The notes under the pieces were generated by a model that searched no databases, was not told where the DNA came from, and was given only the letters and a program-made list of their open reading frames with translations. 14,941 nt of DNA from CACPJA01 sp964629335 (GTDB taxonomy: Bacteria; Pseudomonadota; Gammaproteobacteria; Steroidobacterales; UBA11654): assembly GCA_964629335.1 (NCBI GenBank), contig CAZVRH010000036.1, positions 1-14,941 of the forward strand, read 5' to 3'. Below are positions 8,801 through 14,941 of the stretch, one piece after another; the stretch's first letter is position 1, and every line of letters begins with the position of its first letter. Both the position numbers and the translations under genes were made by a program.

Positions 8801-8836
8801 AGAAACTTCTACCTCGATTTCAGAGTTAGTTTCTAA
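5834..8836 (+). CDS. TonB-dependent outer-membrane receptor
   Basis: This is a protein of about 1000 residues. A signal peptide (MSSIRLSFLSLLLCIGSVSA, cut before QED) is followed by EEITVTGSQIKG, the usual start of the plug in this family, and then by the plug marks LINGRRL and VDRMEILRDGASAIYGADAVAGVVNY. The rest is a large 22-strand-type beta barrel ending in FYLDFRVSF, with the terminal phenylalanine needed for outer-membrane assembly. Such receptors import large or scarce substrates using TonB-ExbBD energy. The substrate cannot be read from the sequence, although nearby genes suggest peptides or organic acids. The mature protein has six cysteines in three close pairs (about residues 253/265, 325/343, 780/805). 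ATG 5828 is also possible, but the GGGGGA at 5820-5825 is 8 bases from 5834 and only 2 from 5828. A terminator follows the gene. Confidence 0.93.
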   Translation: MSSIRLSFLSLLLCIGSVSAQEDAANQSSNEVEEITVTGSQIKGAKITGSLPVSVIEFEDIESLGVDSGDELLENIAENGMNMFNEAENASGGVNSARGDMGAYNLRNMGTGNTLTLINGRRLVNSPGYQTEYIGGDYVPAVTVNSNLVPVWGVDRMEILRDGASAIYGADAVAGVVNYAMQKDYEGFSFRTKYGWYDNFDAEDKTFTAKFGKNFNNGATNVSVFMDYYDREPIRAQEDPRWGNSDHRQWTTCALPDGVSDEGRCLPEGSPWANSSSFRNTSANSLYGQFDMVTSSEHGSSNPYNHVFTDSNGEFEVFPLGDSRCSNRSSQGGEVFDTGYGTCIAQDGNGTERFNLWGFTDARSDLQRSNIFVYVNHDFGNGLESFTEIGYYTSDYLLTRHPSYAFSSVKHRVGPDNYWLNQMTLADGTALFAGKQLYIDNYRYAEKMRMVDVEKETYRLLQGFRGSFDEWDWEGAFLHSKATSDDVTHNRISNTLLKEALWDSTEAAYNPFSAGVNSNVERVLVDVYRYGESELSMLDFKVANAEVMDMPAGPLGLMFGFEFRHEKIIDDRDPRLDGTIDYVDYEGDHYPEVSDVANSSPTGDVSGSRDVTSLFAEAQLPLADNVNAQLALRYEDFSDVERTVVGKVALGWEINDAVLFRASASTAFRAPNIIQINEKIVVRSGTRYDYAMVQLEKLAGLGSDDLDSRSSQQRQATGASGLVPEESDNTSIGFVITPPDVEGLTITADYWTIEKENTIGLFGRENHTVEDMVLRFSGDCTGNPSVVRDAPDEDQIAAATAVGICPFGNVKHVEDNYLNLATRTIEGYDVGIYYNVDTSIGDISVRYIGSFIDTFEQTPGGEFAALKAKQDAGEIPAYIPLGGFGDLLLRDGNYDEKHSLRVSWRRGPLGASLTALRKGEFFQNSLTQGDGTRFMIDAMTTMDLSFDYRFDISDYDAKLRLAVKNIADERAPLADRYYGYFADAHQDLGRNFYLDFRVSF

Positions 8837-8852
8837 TGCAATAAAAAAAATG

Positions 8853-8880
8853 AAAAAGGGAGCGTTTGCTCCCTTTTTTT
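8853..8880 (+). terminator. Intrinsic terminator after the TonB receptor gene
   Basis: GGGAGC (8858-8863) and GCTCCC (8868-8873) pair perfectly around a GTTT loop. The stem is extended by five A-T pairs, and the 3' side runs into seven T. It lies 16 bases after the stop codon. With A-rich DNA on the other side it could act in both directions, but no gene ends against it from the right. It separates the receptor transcript from the following gamma-glutamyltransferase gene. Bases 8881-8937 presumably hold that gene's promoter, but I see only weak -10-like AT-rich matches there (TAAAAT at 8915-8920). Confidence 0.9.
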
Positions 8881-8937
8881 ATATCTTACTCTCTAATCTA
8901 TAGTTAGAATTAAATAAAATAGAATAAGTGATTATTT

Positions 8938-10656
8938 ATGTTTATTAGACTTTTCCTCATTTTAGTACTCTCTTCAAATGCCTGGGGGCAATCTCGTTAT
9001 ATTGATTATCAATCACCGTTCCATCCTACAATTAATAAAAGAGGTATGGTGGTATCACAAAATACTGATTCATCTGAAATAGGGATTAAGATTCTCAACC
9101 AAGGTGGAAATGCCATAGATGCAGCAGTGGCAGTGGGTTTTTCACTTGCGATCACTCTCCCCAGAGCTGGCAATTTAGGCGGTGGAGGGTTTATGCTGAT
9201 TTACCTCAAAGACAGAGACGAAATCTTTGCTCTTGATTACCGAGGCCAATCATCTAAATCTATAAGCATAGAAGAGTTATTTAAAACGGATCCTTCTAAG
9301 GATTATAAGAACACTAATTTTGAGGTGGTGGAACTTGGCTATAAAGCCTCTACGGTTCCGGGTACAGTCTCAGGATTAATTGAGGCACATAATAATTTTG
9401 GCAAGCTCCCTTTGGACGAAGTTTTAAAACCTGTGATCAAACAAGCAATAGAAGGTATTAGAGTCTCATATGATCTAGAGAAAGCCATAGGCAGTTCTCC
9501 ACAGCTTAAAAAAGATCCAGAATCGACAAGAATCTACTTTAGAGACGGAATGCCGATTAAAGAAGGCACTTTGATGCCACGACCGGATTTAGCAACAACC
9601 TTATCCTTAATTGCTGAGAATGGATCCAAAGCTTTCTATGAAGGGGAGATTGCTCAGAAATTTATTACAGCAATGGAAACTAATAAGGGTCTAATAACTT
9701 ACGATGATCTTAAGAATTATAAGTCAAGATTCAATGCTCCGATTGGAGTTAATTACAGAGGTCAAAAAGTTTTTACTCACGGCCCACCTTCAGGAGGAGG
9801 TATTGTTTTACTCACGGCCTTAAATGTTCTAGAAAATTTTGATCTCAAGAAACACGGTAATAATTCTTCAACCACTTACCATCTGCTCGCTGAGGCATTA
9901 AGAAGAGGACATAATAATAGATCTCATCATGTTGGAGATCCCAGTTTTTATCAAACACCCATCGAGAATTTCCTATCCAGCGAGAGAACAAAGCAGTTAG
10001 CTCAAAGTATTAATTTTAAAAAAGCCTCCCCAGCGTCCGCTGTCAAGCCACTTAAGGTCAGAAATGAGTCAAAAGATACAACTCATTTTTCTATTATTGA
10101 TAAAGAAGGTAATGCAATTTCTAACACTTATACATTGGGTTCATCGTTTGGTTCAGGTGTAACTATCCCTGGAACAGGTATTTTAATGAATAACCAAATG
10201 AATAATTTTGCTTATCGGTATGGAGACAAATCAATTAAAGGAAGAGCCGCTAGCCCAGGCAACAGATTTCAGCCAGGTAAACGCCCCATGAGTACCATGG
10301 CACCGACGATGGTTTTTAATAAAAATGATGATTTAATATTGATAACCGGCTCACCTGGAGGTTCCTTGATACCGGCAGCAATATTAAGGCTTGTTACAGG
10401 TGTTATCGATTTTGATCTCGATATCGGAGAAGCCACCATGTTGCCAAGATTACATAAAGATTGGCCGTATTCAGGGCTAGACCATGAATCTACTGTCAGC
10501 TCAGACATCTTGAGAGTGTTAGGTAAGTTAGGGCATAAAACAGAATTATCGAAAACAATGGGCAGTACGCAAAGCATCCACATCATAGATGGATCAAACC
10601 AAGGGTATGCAGATTTAAGAAGACCTAATGCAGGCGTGGCCATCCAGAACGATTAG
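8938..10656 (+). CDS. ggt: Gamma-glutamyltransferase (glutathione hydrolase), periplasmic
   Basis: This 572-residue N-terminal-nucleophile hydrolase cleaves or transfers the gamma-glutamyl group of glutathione and similar compounds. A signal peptide (MFIRLFLILVLSSNAWG, cut before Q18) sends it to the periplasm. Family marks are GGNAIDAAVAVGFSLAITLPRAGNLGGGGFMLIY (split over 56-89), DYRGQ with Arg102, which matches the glutamate-carboxylate-binding Arg114 of E. coli, and KDTTHFSIID. In the last, Thr381 is the expected nucleophile and new N-terminus after self-cleavage, giving a small subunit of 192 residues, close to that of E. coli. LNNQMNNF and the following loop correspond to the lid loop, and ITGSPGGS to the oxyanion region. 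It is the first gene of a likely operon with an acidic amino-acid symporter and pyruvate kinase. Confidence 0.95.
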   Translation: MFIRLFLILVLSSNAWGQSRYIDYQSPFHPTINKRGMVVSQNTDSSEIGIKILNQGGNAIDAAVAVGFSLAITLPRAGNLGGGGFMLIYLKDRDEIFALDYRGQSSKSISIEELFKTDPSKDYKNTNFEVVELGYKASTVPGTVSGLIEAHNNFGKLPLDEVLKPVIKQAIEGIRVSYDLEKAIGSSPQLKKDPESTRIYFRDGMPIKEGTLMPRPDLATTLSLIAENGSKAFYEGEIAQKFITAMETNKGLITYDDLKNYKSRFNAPIGVNYRGQKVFTHGPPSGGGIVLLTALNVLENFDLKKHGNNSSTTYHLLAEALRRGHNNRSHHVGDPSFYQTPIENFLSSERTKQLAQSINFKKASPASAVKPLKVRNESKDTTHFSIIDKEGNAISNTYTLGSSFGSGVTIPGTGILMNNQMNNFAYRYGDKSIKGRAASPGNRFQPGKRPMSTMAPTMVFNKNDDLILITGSPGGSLIPAAILRLVTGVIDFDLDIGEATMLPRLHKDWPYSGLDHESTVSSDILRVLGKLGHKTELSKTMGSTQSIHIIDGSNQGYADLRRPNAGVAIQND

Positions 10657-10691
10657 CTATTAATAAAGTAAAATGTAGGTAGGATGAAGTT

Positions 10692-11996
10692 ATGGGATTA
10701 ACAATTTTATATTGGACGATTTTACTATCAACTTTTGTTGGTATTTATTTTTTAGGTGCAAGGACAGACTTAAAGTTGTGGATGAGAGTTATAATTGCAC
10801 TAGCTTTAGGAGCCATTTTAGGTTTTATTTTCGGAGACCTAGCGGCCTCTTCAAAATGGATTGGAGATTTGTTTGTAAGATTCATCAGAATGTTGGTGGT
10901 TCCATTAATATTTACCTCACTGGTGGCCGGTGTAGTTTCTATGGGTGATCCCAAAAGACTTGGATCAATTGGAATAAAAACAATTCTTCTTTATATGCTA
11001 ACGACCCTTTTTGCGATTATTATTGGATTAGTTTTAGGGACTCTTTTTAAACCTGGAATGGGAATAGAGCTAACAGGAGTTGACCCTTTCACAATGGGAT
11101 CCTCTTCGATGAGTGTAGCTGATCGATTATTCGGTATTGTGCCAACTAATCCCATATCCTCTCTAGCTAAAGGCGATGTTCTTCCTATCATATTTTTCTC
11201 CATTCTTTTAGGTGTAGGAATTATTTTAGGGGGAGAGAAAACAAAAGCCTTAGGGGACGTGTTTTCATCAGCTGCTGAAGCAGTTTTGAAAATTGCTCAT
11301 ATGGTGATGCAGATGGCGCCTTATGGAGTTTTATCACTGATTGCTTGGGTCTCGGGAACAATGGGCTTGTCAGCACTTCAGAATCTTTTCGTTTTGACTG
11401 TTATTCTTTATGCGGGTTGCTTTTTTCATATTGTTTTCGTCTATGGAGGATTGATTCGATTCATAGCAAGATTACCCTTAAGCAACTTCTTCAAAGGTAT
11501 TCTCGATGCACAGGCAGTTGCTTACTCTACCTCCTCGAGTTCAGCCACACTTCCCGTAACACTCCAGTGTGTTCAAGACAATTTAGGCGTTAAGAAAACA
11601 GTGGCTTCATCTGTGCTTCCATTGGGAGCAACGATTAATATGGATGGAACCGCACTCTATCTAGGCATCGTTGCATTATTTTCAGCACAAATATTTGGGG
11701 TAGATCTAACATTTACTGACTATCTTTTGATAGCGATGACGGCAACACTAACCTCCATAGGAACTGCAGGTATTCCGTCTGCTTCATTATTCTTACTCGC
11801 AACCGTACTTTCAGTGATAGGTATAACAGATGCTCAGACAGCATTAATCGTTGGTTTTGTTCTTCCCTTTGATCGGATTCTTGATATGGCTAGAACTGTT
11901 GTAAACATTAGTGGCGATGCCACTGTTTCGGTCTTAGTAGCTAAGTCTGAGGGCGAATTAAATGAAAATGAATATCGAAATGAGTCTGTAATATGA
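10692..11996 (+). CDS. Dicarboxylate/amino acid:cation symporter (DAACS, SLC1 family), probably glutamate/aspartate
   Basis: This is a 434-residue inner-membrane symporter with the GltP/GltPh fold. Hairpin 1 carries the serine-rich YSTSSSSATLPVT (Ser281-284), membrane segment 7 has NMDGT (316-320), and segment 8 has DRILDMARTVVNISGD (394-409). By alignment to GltPh, Asp398, Arg401, Thr402, Asn405 and Asp409 correspond to the substrate-binding residues. The arginine contacts the side-chain carboxylate, so an acidic amino acid or dicarboxylate is expected. The DMxRTxxNxxGD form is that of the amino-acid branch rather than DctA. AGGA lies 7 bases before the ATG. The gene follows gamma-glutamyltransferase by 35 bases, which fits uptake of glutamate released in the periplasm, and precedes pyruvate kinase by 18 bases. 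Confidence 0.93.
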   Translation: MGLTILYWTILLSTFVGIYFLGARTDLKLWMRVIIALALGAILGFIFGDLAASSKWIGDLFVRFIRMLVVPLIFTSLVAGVVSMGDPKRLGSIGIKTILLYMLTTLFAIIIGLVLGTLFKPGMGIELTGVDPFTMGSSSMSVADRLFGIVPTNPISSLAKGDVLPIIFFSILLGVGIILGGEKTKALGDVFSSAAEAVLKIAHMVMQMAPYGVLSLIAWVSGTMGLSALQNLFVLTVILYAGCFFHIVFVYGGLIRFIARLPLSNFFKGILDAQAVAYSTSSSSATLPVTLQCVQDNLGVKKTVASSVLPLGATINMDGTALYLGIVALFSAQIFGVDLTFTDYLLIAMTATLTSIGTAGIPSASLFLLATVLSVIGITDAQTALIVGFVLPFDRILDMARTVVNISGDATVSVLVAKSEGELNENEYRNESVI

Positions 11997-12014
11997 CGGC
12001 GAGAAGATAATTTA

Positions 12015-13451
12015 ATGAGACAGACAAAAATCATAGCTACATTTGGCCCCTCTATAGTCAATCCTAAGGTTCTAAGAAAAATCTTAGAAAGAGTCGATGT
12101 CATTCGAATTAATCTTGCTCATGGAACTTGGGACGCAGGAGATAATGGGAACAATGAAAAAAATATAAAACTAATACAGCAGACAGCAAAAAAGATGAAG
12201 AAACCAATAGCTGTATTAGTGGATTTGAAGGGCAACAAGATACGAATAGGCAATTTCAAAAATCATAGCTTGAAGCTTGAGAATTCCCAGAAGATTGATA
12301 TCAGGTTTACAGACGAAGCAATGACAACTAAGAGAGAAATCATTATCAATGCAGAGCATGTGTTTAAACACATCGAAAATAAAGACACCATCTTAATGGA
12401 TGATGGCCTCATTAGACTCAGGGTTGAGAAAATTAATAACACCAAGAAAATTTTAACATGTACTGTAGTTGAAGGCGGTTTACTAAGGAGCAATAAGGGG
12501 TTTGAGGTTGAGAATAAAATTATCAATAAATCGAGATTGGGTGAAAGAGATAAGGAGGATATTAAGCGATTAGTAAAACTTGGTGTTGATTGGATTGCGT
12601 TATCTTTTGTTAATGATGCCAGTCACGTGAATCAAGCTAGGGAAATTCTTACTCAACTTGATAGTGATATAAAACTCATTGCTAAAATTGAACGCTTAGA
12701 AGCTCTCAAGCAACTGTTCTGGATTATCAAAGCGAGTGATGGAATTATGGTTGCAAGAGGCGACCTAGCCCTTCAGTCAGGGCCTGGAGAATTAACAGGA
12801 ATGCAGAAAAATATCATTAAGCAGACTGTACTGGGCAAGAAAGTGGTGATTACAGCCACACAAATGATGGAGTCAATGATTACCAACCCAACCCCGACCA
12901 GAGCTGAAATGACCGATGTGTCTAATGCAGTCCTAGATGGGTCTGACGCAGTTATGCTCTCAGCTGAAACCGCTATTGGTGAATATCCAGTTGAAACTGT
13001 AGAAGCAATGCATGACGTTTGTGTTGGTGCTGAAAGTTATCATCAGTCGATTGAAAAAAACGAAAAATTCAAATACTCAGAAGTTCAGGGCATGGATGAA
13101 GCTATTGCACTCAGCTCAATGAGTATTGCCAAGTATATGGATATCAAAGCAATTATTGCCCTAACTGAATCCGGCTCAACTGCGCTTATGCTATCCAGAG
13201 TGAGGTCCGACATACCTATATATGCTTTCACCAGAAATGAAAATACGCAACGACGTGTTTCACTCTATCGAGGAGTTCTGCCATTTCATTACCCTTTTCT
13301 TATTGAGGATATGGATCAAGTTCTTAAAGATATCAGGAAAGATATAGTGGATACAGAGATGGTAAATTCAGGGGATTTAATTATTGTAACTTCGGGCTCA
13401 CCTTTAAAAGTTTCCGGGGGTACGAACTCGCTGAGATTAATTACAGTCTAA
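12015..13451 (+). CDS. pyk: Pyruvate kinase, PykA-like
   Basis: This 478-residue cytoplasmic enzyme makes pyruvate and ATP from phosphoenolpyruvate and ADP in the last step of glycolysis. The catalytic barrel shows TKIIATFGPS (4-13), VIRINLAHG (29-37) with Arg31 and Asn33, VDLKGNKIRIG (69-79), LMDDGLI (127-133), AKIERLEA with Lys224 and Glu226, IMVARGDLA with Asp250, and VITATQMMESM (278-288) with Thr282. The C-terminal regulatory domain contains IIALTESGSTALMLSRVRSDIPIYAFTR and ends GSPLKVSGGTNSLRLITV, as in PykA. Residues at rabbit positions 113/117/120 are Leu/Lys/Ile, as in K+-independent enzymes, and the usual Ser77 and Pro116 are Ala and Asn. All key catalytic residues are present, so it should be active. 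GAGAAG lies 8 bases before the ATG. It is probably the third gene of the ggt operon. Confidence 0.95.
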   Translation: MRQTKIIATFGPSIVNPKVLRKILERVDVIRINLAHGTWDAGDNGNNEKNIKLIQQTAKKMKKPIAVLVDLKGNKIRIGNFKNHSLKLENSQKIDIRFTDEAMTTKREIIINAEHVFKHIENKDTILMDDGLIRLRVEKINNTKKILTCTVVEGGLLRSNKGFEVENKIINKSRLGERDKEDIKRLVKLGVDWIALSFVNDASHVNQAREILTQLDSDIKLIAKIERLEALKQLFWIIKASDGIMVARGDLALQSGPGELTGMQKNIIKQTVLGKKVVITATQMMESMITNPTPTRAEMTDVSNAVLDGSDAVMLSAETAIGEYPVETVEAMHDVCVGAESYHQSIEKNEKFKYSEVQGMDEAIALSSMSIAKYMDIKAIIALTESGSTALMLSRVRSDIPIYAFTRNENTQRRVSLYRGVLPFHYPFLIEDMDQVLKDIRKDIVDTEMVNSGDLIIVTSGSPLKVSGGTNSLRLITV

Positions 13452-13489
13452 TATATAACAAATTTCTTTTAGTGGGTTTTAATTAGTAA

Positions 13490-13495
13490 TACAAT
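13490..13495 (+). promoter_or_regulatory. Possible -10 box ahead of the HMG-CoA synthase gene
   Basis: TACAAT within TAATACAAT lies 28 bases before the ATG in the 71-base gap after pyruvate kinase, but the expected -35 place holds only TTTTAG. I see no terminator hairpin in this gap, so the gene may also be read through from the pyk transcript. The ribosome site is weak (GAG at 13507-13509). Confidence 0.25.
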
Positions 13496-13522
13496 CTCAC
13501 TTTCTTGAGTAGAATCTTAATT

Positions 13523-14941
13523 ATGAACGAGCAAAAAGTCGGTATTAGCGCAATTACAACCTACGTTCCTCCGTATCGTGTGGATCTAGAGAAGTGGTGT
13601 GAATGGAACGATCAATCATGGGAAAAAGTAAAGAGTATCGTTGGCACTGGATTTAGAATAATGGGGCCAAATCAAACCATCTATACCATGGCAGCAAACG
13701 CAGTATTGGACTTAATTTTATCTCATAAAATCAAGCCTTCAGAAATAGGTTTTCTTGCCTTGGGCACAGAATCAAGCACAGATAATGCTGCCGGCTCGAT
13801 TATTATCAAAGGCATGATTAATAAAGAATTAAAAAATAGATCCATCGAACCAATAGCAAATAACTGTGAAGTACCAGAATATAAGCAGGCTTGTCTGTCT
13901 GGGGTCTATGCTCTCAAAAATGCAGTCAGATTTATCAAAACAGATGCACCAAAACAAAAGGCAATTGTTGTATGTTCTGACATTGCTTTATATCAATTAG
14001 GAGCAAGCGGAGAGCCTACTCAAGGCGCCGGCGCAGTAGCTGCATTAATAGAGTCAAATCCAAAGATTGCGGAAATCAGAACCTCAGAAGCGGGGTCAGC
14101 TTCTGACTATCGCCATCTCGATTTTAGGAAGCCTATACAATACAGAGCAAAACAAGCAAATGGCCATTCAGATTTTGATTTGGATTTACCAATATTTAAC
14201 GGTAAATACTCATCTTCCTGTTATATTGATGGAACTCTTAATGCTATGGATGACATGTCAAGAAAAAATTCAGGGCATCTAGCAAATCATTTAAGAAGCA
14301 CAAAGGCTATTTTCATGCATCGACCGTTTAAAAAAATGCCGATTACAGCATTTTCAATTGCTTATTTGTATGCTCTAGCTCAAGGAGATGAAACTGATCA
14401 TGAAGAATTGGGTTTATACGCAAATGTTTCAAATACAGATGCAAACGAAGTGATTGCAGAACTCAACAGTAAACCCAATGTTAGTGAATTTCCAAGCATT
14501 GATATAAATCGTGAAGCTCTTCCATTAACCATCAATTTACTGAAAGCTATTCAAAATGAACCCAGTTTTAGAAACTATGTGATATCGAAACTTAGCCTTG
14601 GCTCAAAGCTTACAATGGAGATGGGAAATATCTATTCCGGCTCTGTTTTTGGGTGGTTATCAGCTGGACTAGAAGACGCAATAAATAACCATATTGATTT
14701 ATCAAACGAAGAAGCGTTAATGATTGGCTATGGAAGTGGCGATGCAGCAGAAGTTATTCCAATGATCTTTGTTCAAGGATGGCAAGAATCGGCTCAGTTA
14801 ACCCCATTCTCTGCCTCCTTCGAATCATATATTGATCTTACACATGAACAATACATCAACCTGCGTTCAGAGAAAAATAGCAATGGGATTGATTATCAAC
14901 TAAAGGATCAATTTATTGTTAGAAAGATTGGTTCTGAGGAA
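13523..14941 (+). CDS. Hydroxymethylglutaryl-CoA synthase (3' end outside the window)
   Basis: The frame is open for 473 codons from ATG 13523 to the window edge without a stop. HMG-CoA synthase joins acetoacetyl-CoA and acetyl-CoA to form HMG-CoA, the entry to the mevalonate pathway. Catalytic marks in order: ALGTESSTD with Glu83 (general base), YKQACLSGVYALKNA with Cys124 (acyl-enzyme nucleophile), FMHRPFKKM with His266, GNIYSGS (368-374) and YGSGDAAE (403-410). These correspond to Glu79, Cys111 and His233 of the Staphylococcus aureus enzyme. It is already longer than the compact bacterial form of about 390 residues. Extra length lies around residues 280-360 and after 420, closer to the long eukaryotic-type layout. 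Thiolase-fold relatives such as FabH lack the HRPF and YGSG motifs. Neighbouring pathway genes would lie outside the window. Confidence 0.9.
   Translation, partial: MNEQKVGISAITTYVPPYRVDLEKWCEWNDQSWEKVKSIVGTGFRIMGPNQTIYTMAANAVLDLILSHKIKPSEIGFLALGTESSTDNAAGSIIIKGMINKELKNRSIEPIANNCEVPEYKQACLSGVYALKNAVRFIKTDAPKQKAIVVCSDIALYQLGASGEPTQGAGAVAALIESNPKIAEIRTSEAGSASDYRHLDFRKPIQYRAKQANGHSDFDLDLPIFNGKYSSSCYIDGTLNAMDDMSRKNSGHLANHLRSTKAIFMHRPFKKMPITAFSIAYLYALAQGDETDHEELGLYANVSNTDANEVIAELNSKPNVSEFPSIDINREALPLTINLLKAIQNEPSFRNYVISKLSLGSKLTMEMGNIYSGSVFGWLSAGLEDAINNHIDLSNEEALMIGYGSGDAAEVIPMIFVQGWQESAQLTPFSASFESYIDLTHEQYINLRSEKNSNGIDYQLKDQFIVRKIGSEE

Noticed and set aside
10269..10643. A 124-codon minus-strand reading frame opposite ggt
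   Set aside because: It is a shadow of the ggt C-terminal coding region, which contains clear conserved GGT motifs on the plus strand.
14067..14282. A 71-codon plus-strand reading frame
   Set aside because: It lies entirely inside the HMG-CoA synthase gene in another frame and resembles no known protein.
13523..14941. Reading the last gene as a FabH-type ketoacyl-ACP synthase
   Set aside because: It has the HMG-CoA synthase set of Glu83, Cys124, HRPF with His266, GNIYSGS and YGSG, and lacks the FabH Cys-His-Asn pattern.
1..14941. A defence, toxin-antitoxin, mobile or CRISPR system
   Set aside because: All substantial reading frames are explained by transport, regulation and metabolism genes, and no repeat arrays, integrase or transposase motifs or terminal inverted repeats were seen.

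Overview
The window is an AT-rich, gene-dense stretch of bacterial chromosome. It most likely comes from a marine gammaproteobacterium with a compact genome, for example an uncultured SAR86-like lineage. The evidence is the low GC content, very short intergenic gaps, a large TonB-dependent outer-membrane receptor, a PykA-type pyruvate kinase, a SSS symporter paired with a DUF4212 subunit, and an HMG-CoA synthase. The lineage is an inference from gene content, since no rRNA or other marker gene is present. I see no tRNA, rRNA, CRISPR array, insertion sequence, phage gene or defence system, and no gene-free gap longer than about 150 bases.

Layout. (1) Bases 1-2740, plus strand: the end of a DUF4212 symporter subunit, its large SSS symporter partner, and a DUF1295 membrane protein, closely packed. 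(2) Bases 2746-5687, minus strand: a lysR regulator, a DASS/SLC13 anion symporter and a LOG-family nucleotide hydrolase, read in that order. This group converges on group 1 with a 5-base gap. (3) Bases 5688-5833: a divergent control region. A perfect LysR-type box (T-N11-A) sits between the -35 and -10 of the predicted lysR promoter. (4) Bases 5834-8880: a TonB-dependent receptor followed by a strong intrinsic terminator. (5) Bases 8938-13451: gamma-glutamyltransferase, a DAACS acidic amino-acid symporter and pyruvate kinase, with gaps of 35 and 18 bases, probably one operon. (6) From 13523 past the right edge: HMG-CoA synthase, incomplete.

How the genes may work together. The window is mostly about uptake and use of organic acids and peptides. 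Periplasmic gamma-glutamyltransferase would release glutamate from glutathione or other gamma-glutamyl compounds, and the next gene encodes a symporter with the acidic-substrate signature, so the pair looks like a scavenging module. The TonB receptor next door could bring such compounds across the outer membrane, but its substrate cannot be read from sequence. The DASS and SSS/DUF4212 symporters add di/tricarboxylate and probably short monocarboxylate uptake. Pyruvate kinase carries residues typical of K+-independent enzymes. HMG-CoA synthase points to a mevalonate route or another use of HMG-CoA. I did not find a clearly new system. The best leads are the lysR autoregulatory site, the GGT/symporter pairing, the pyruvate kinase residues and the HMG-CoA synthase.
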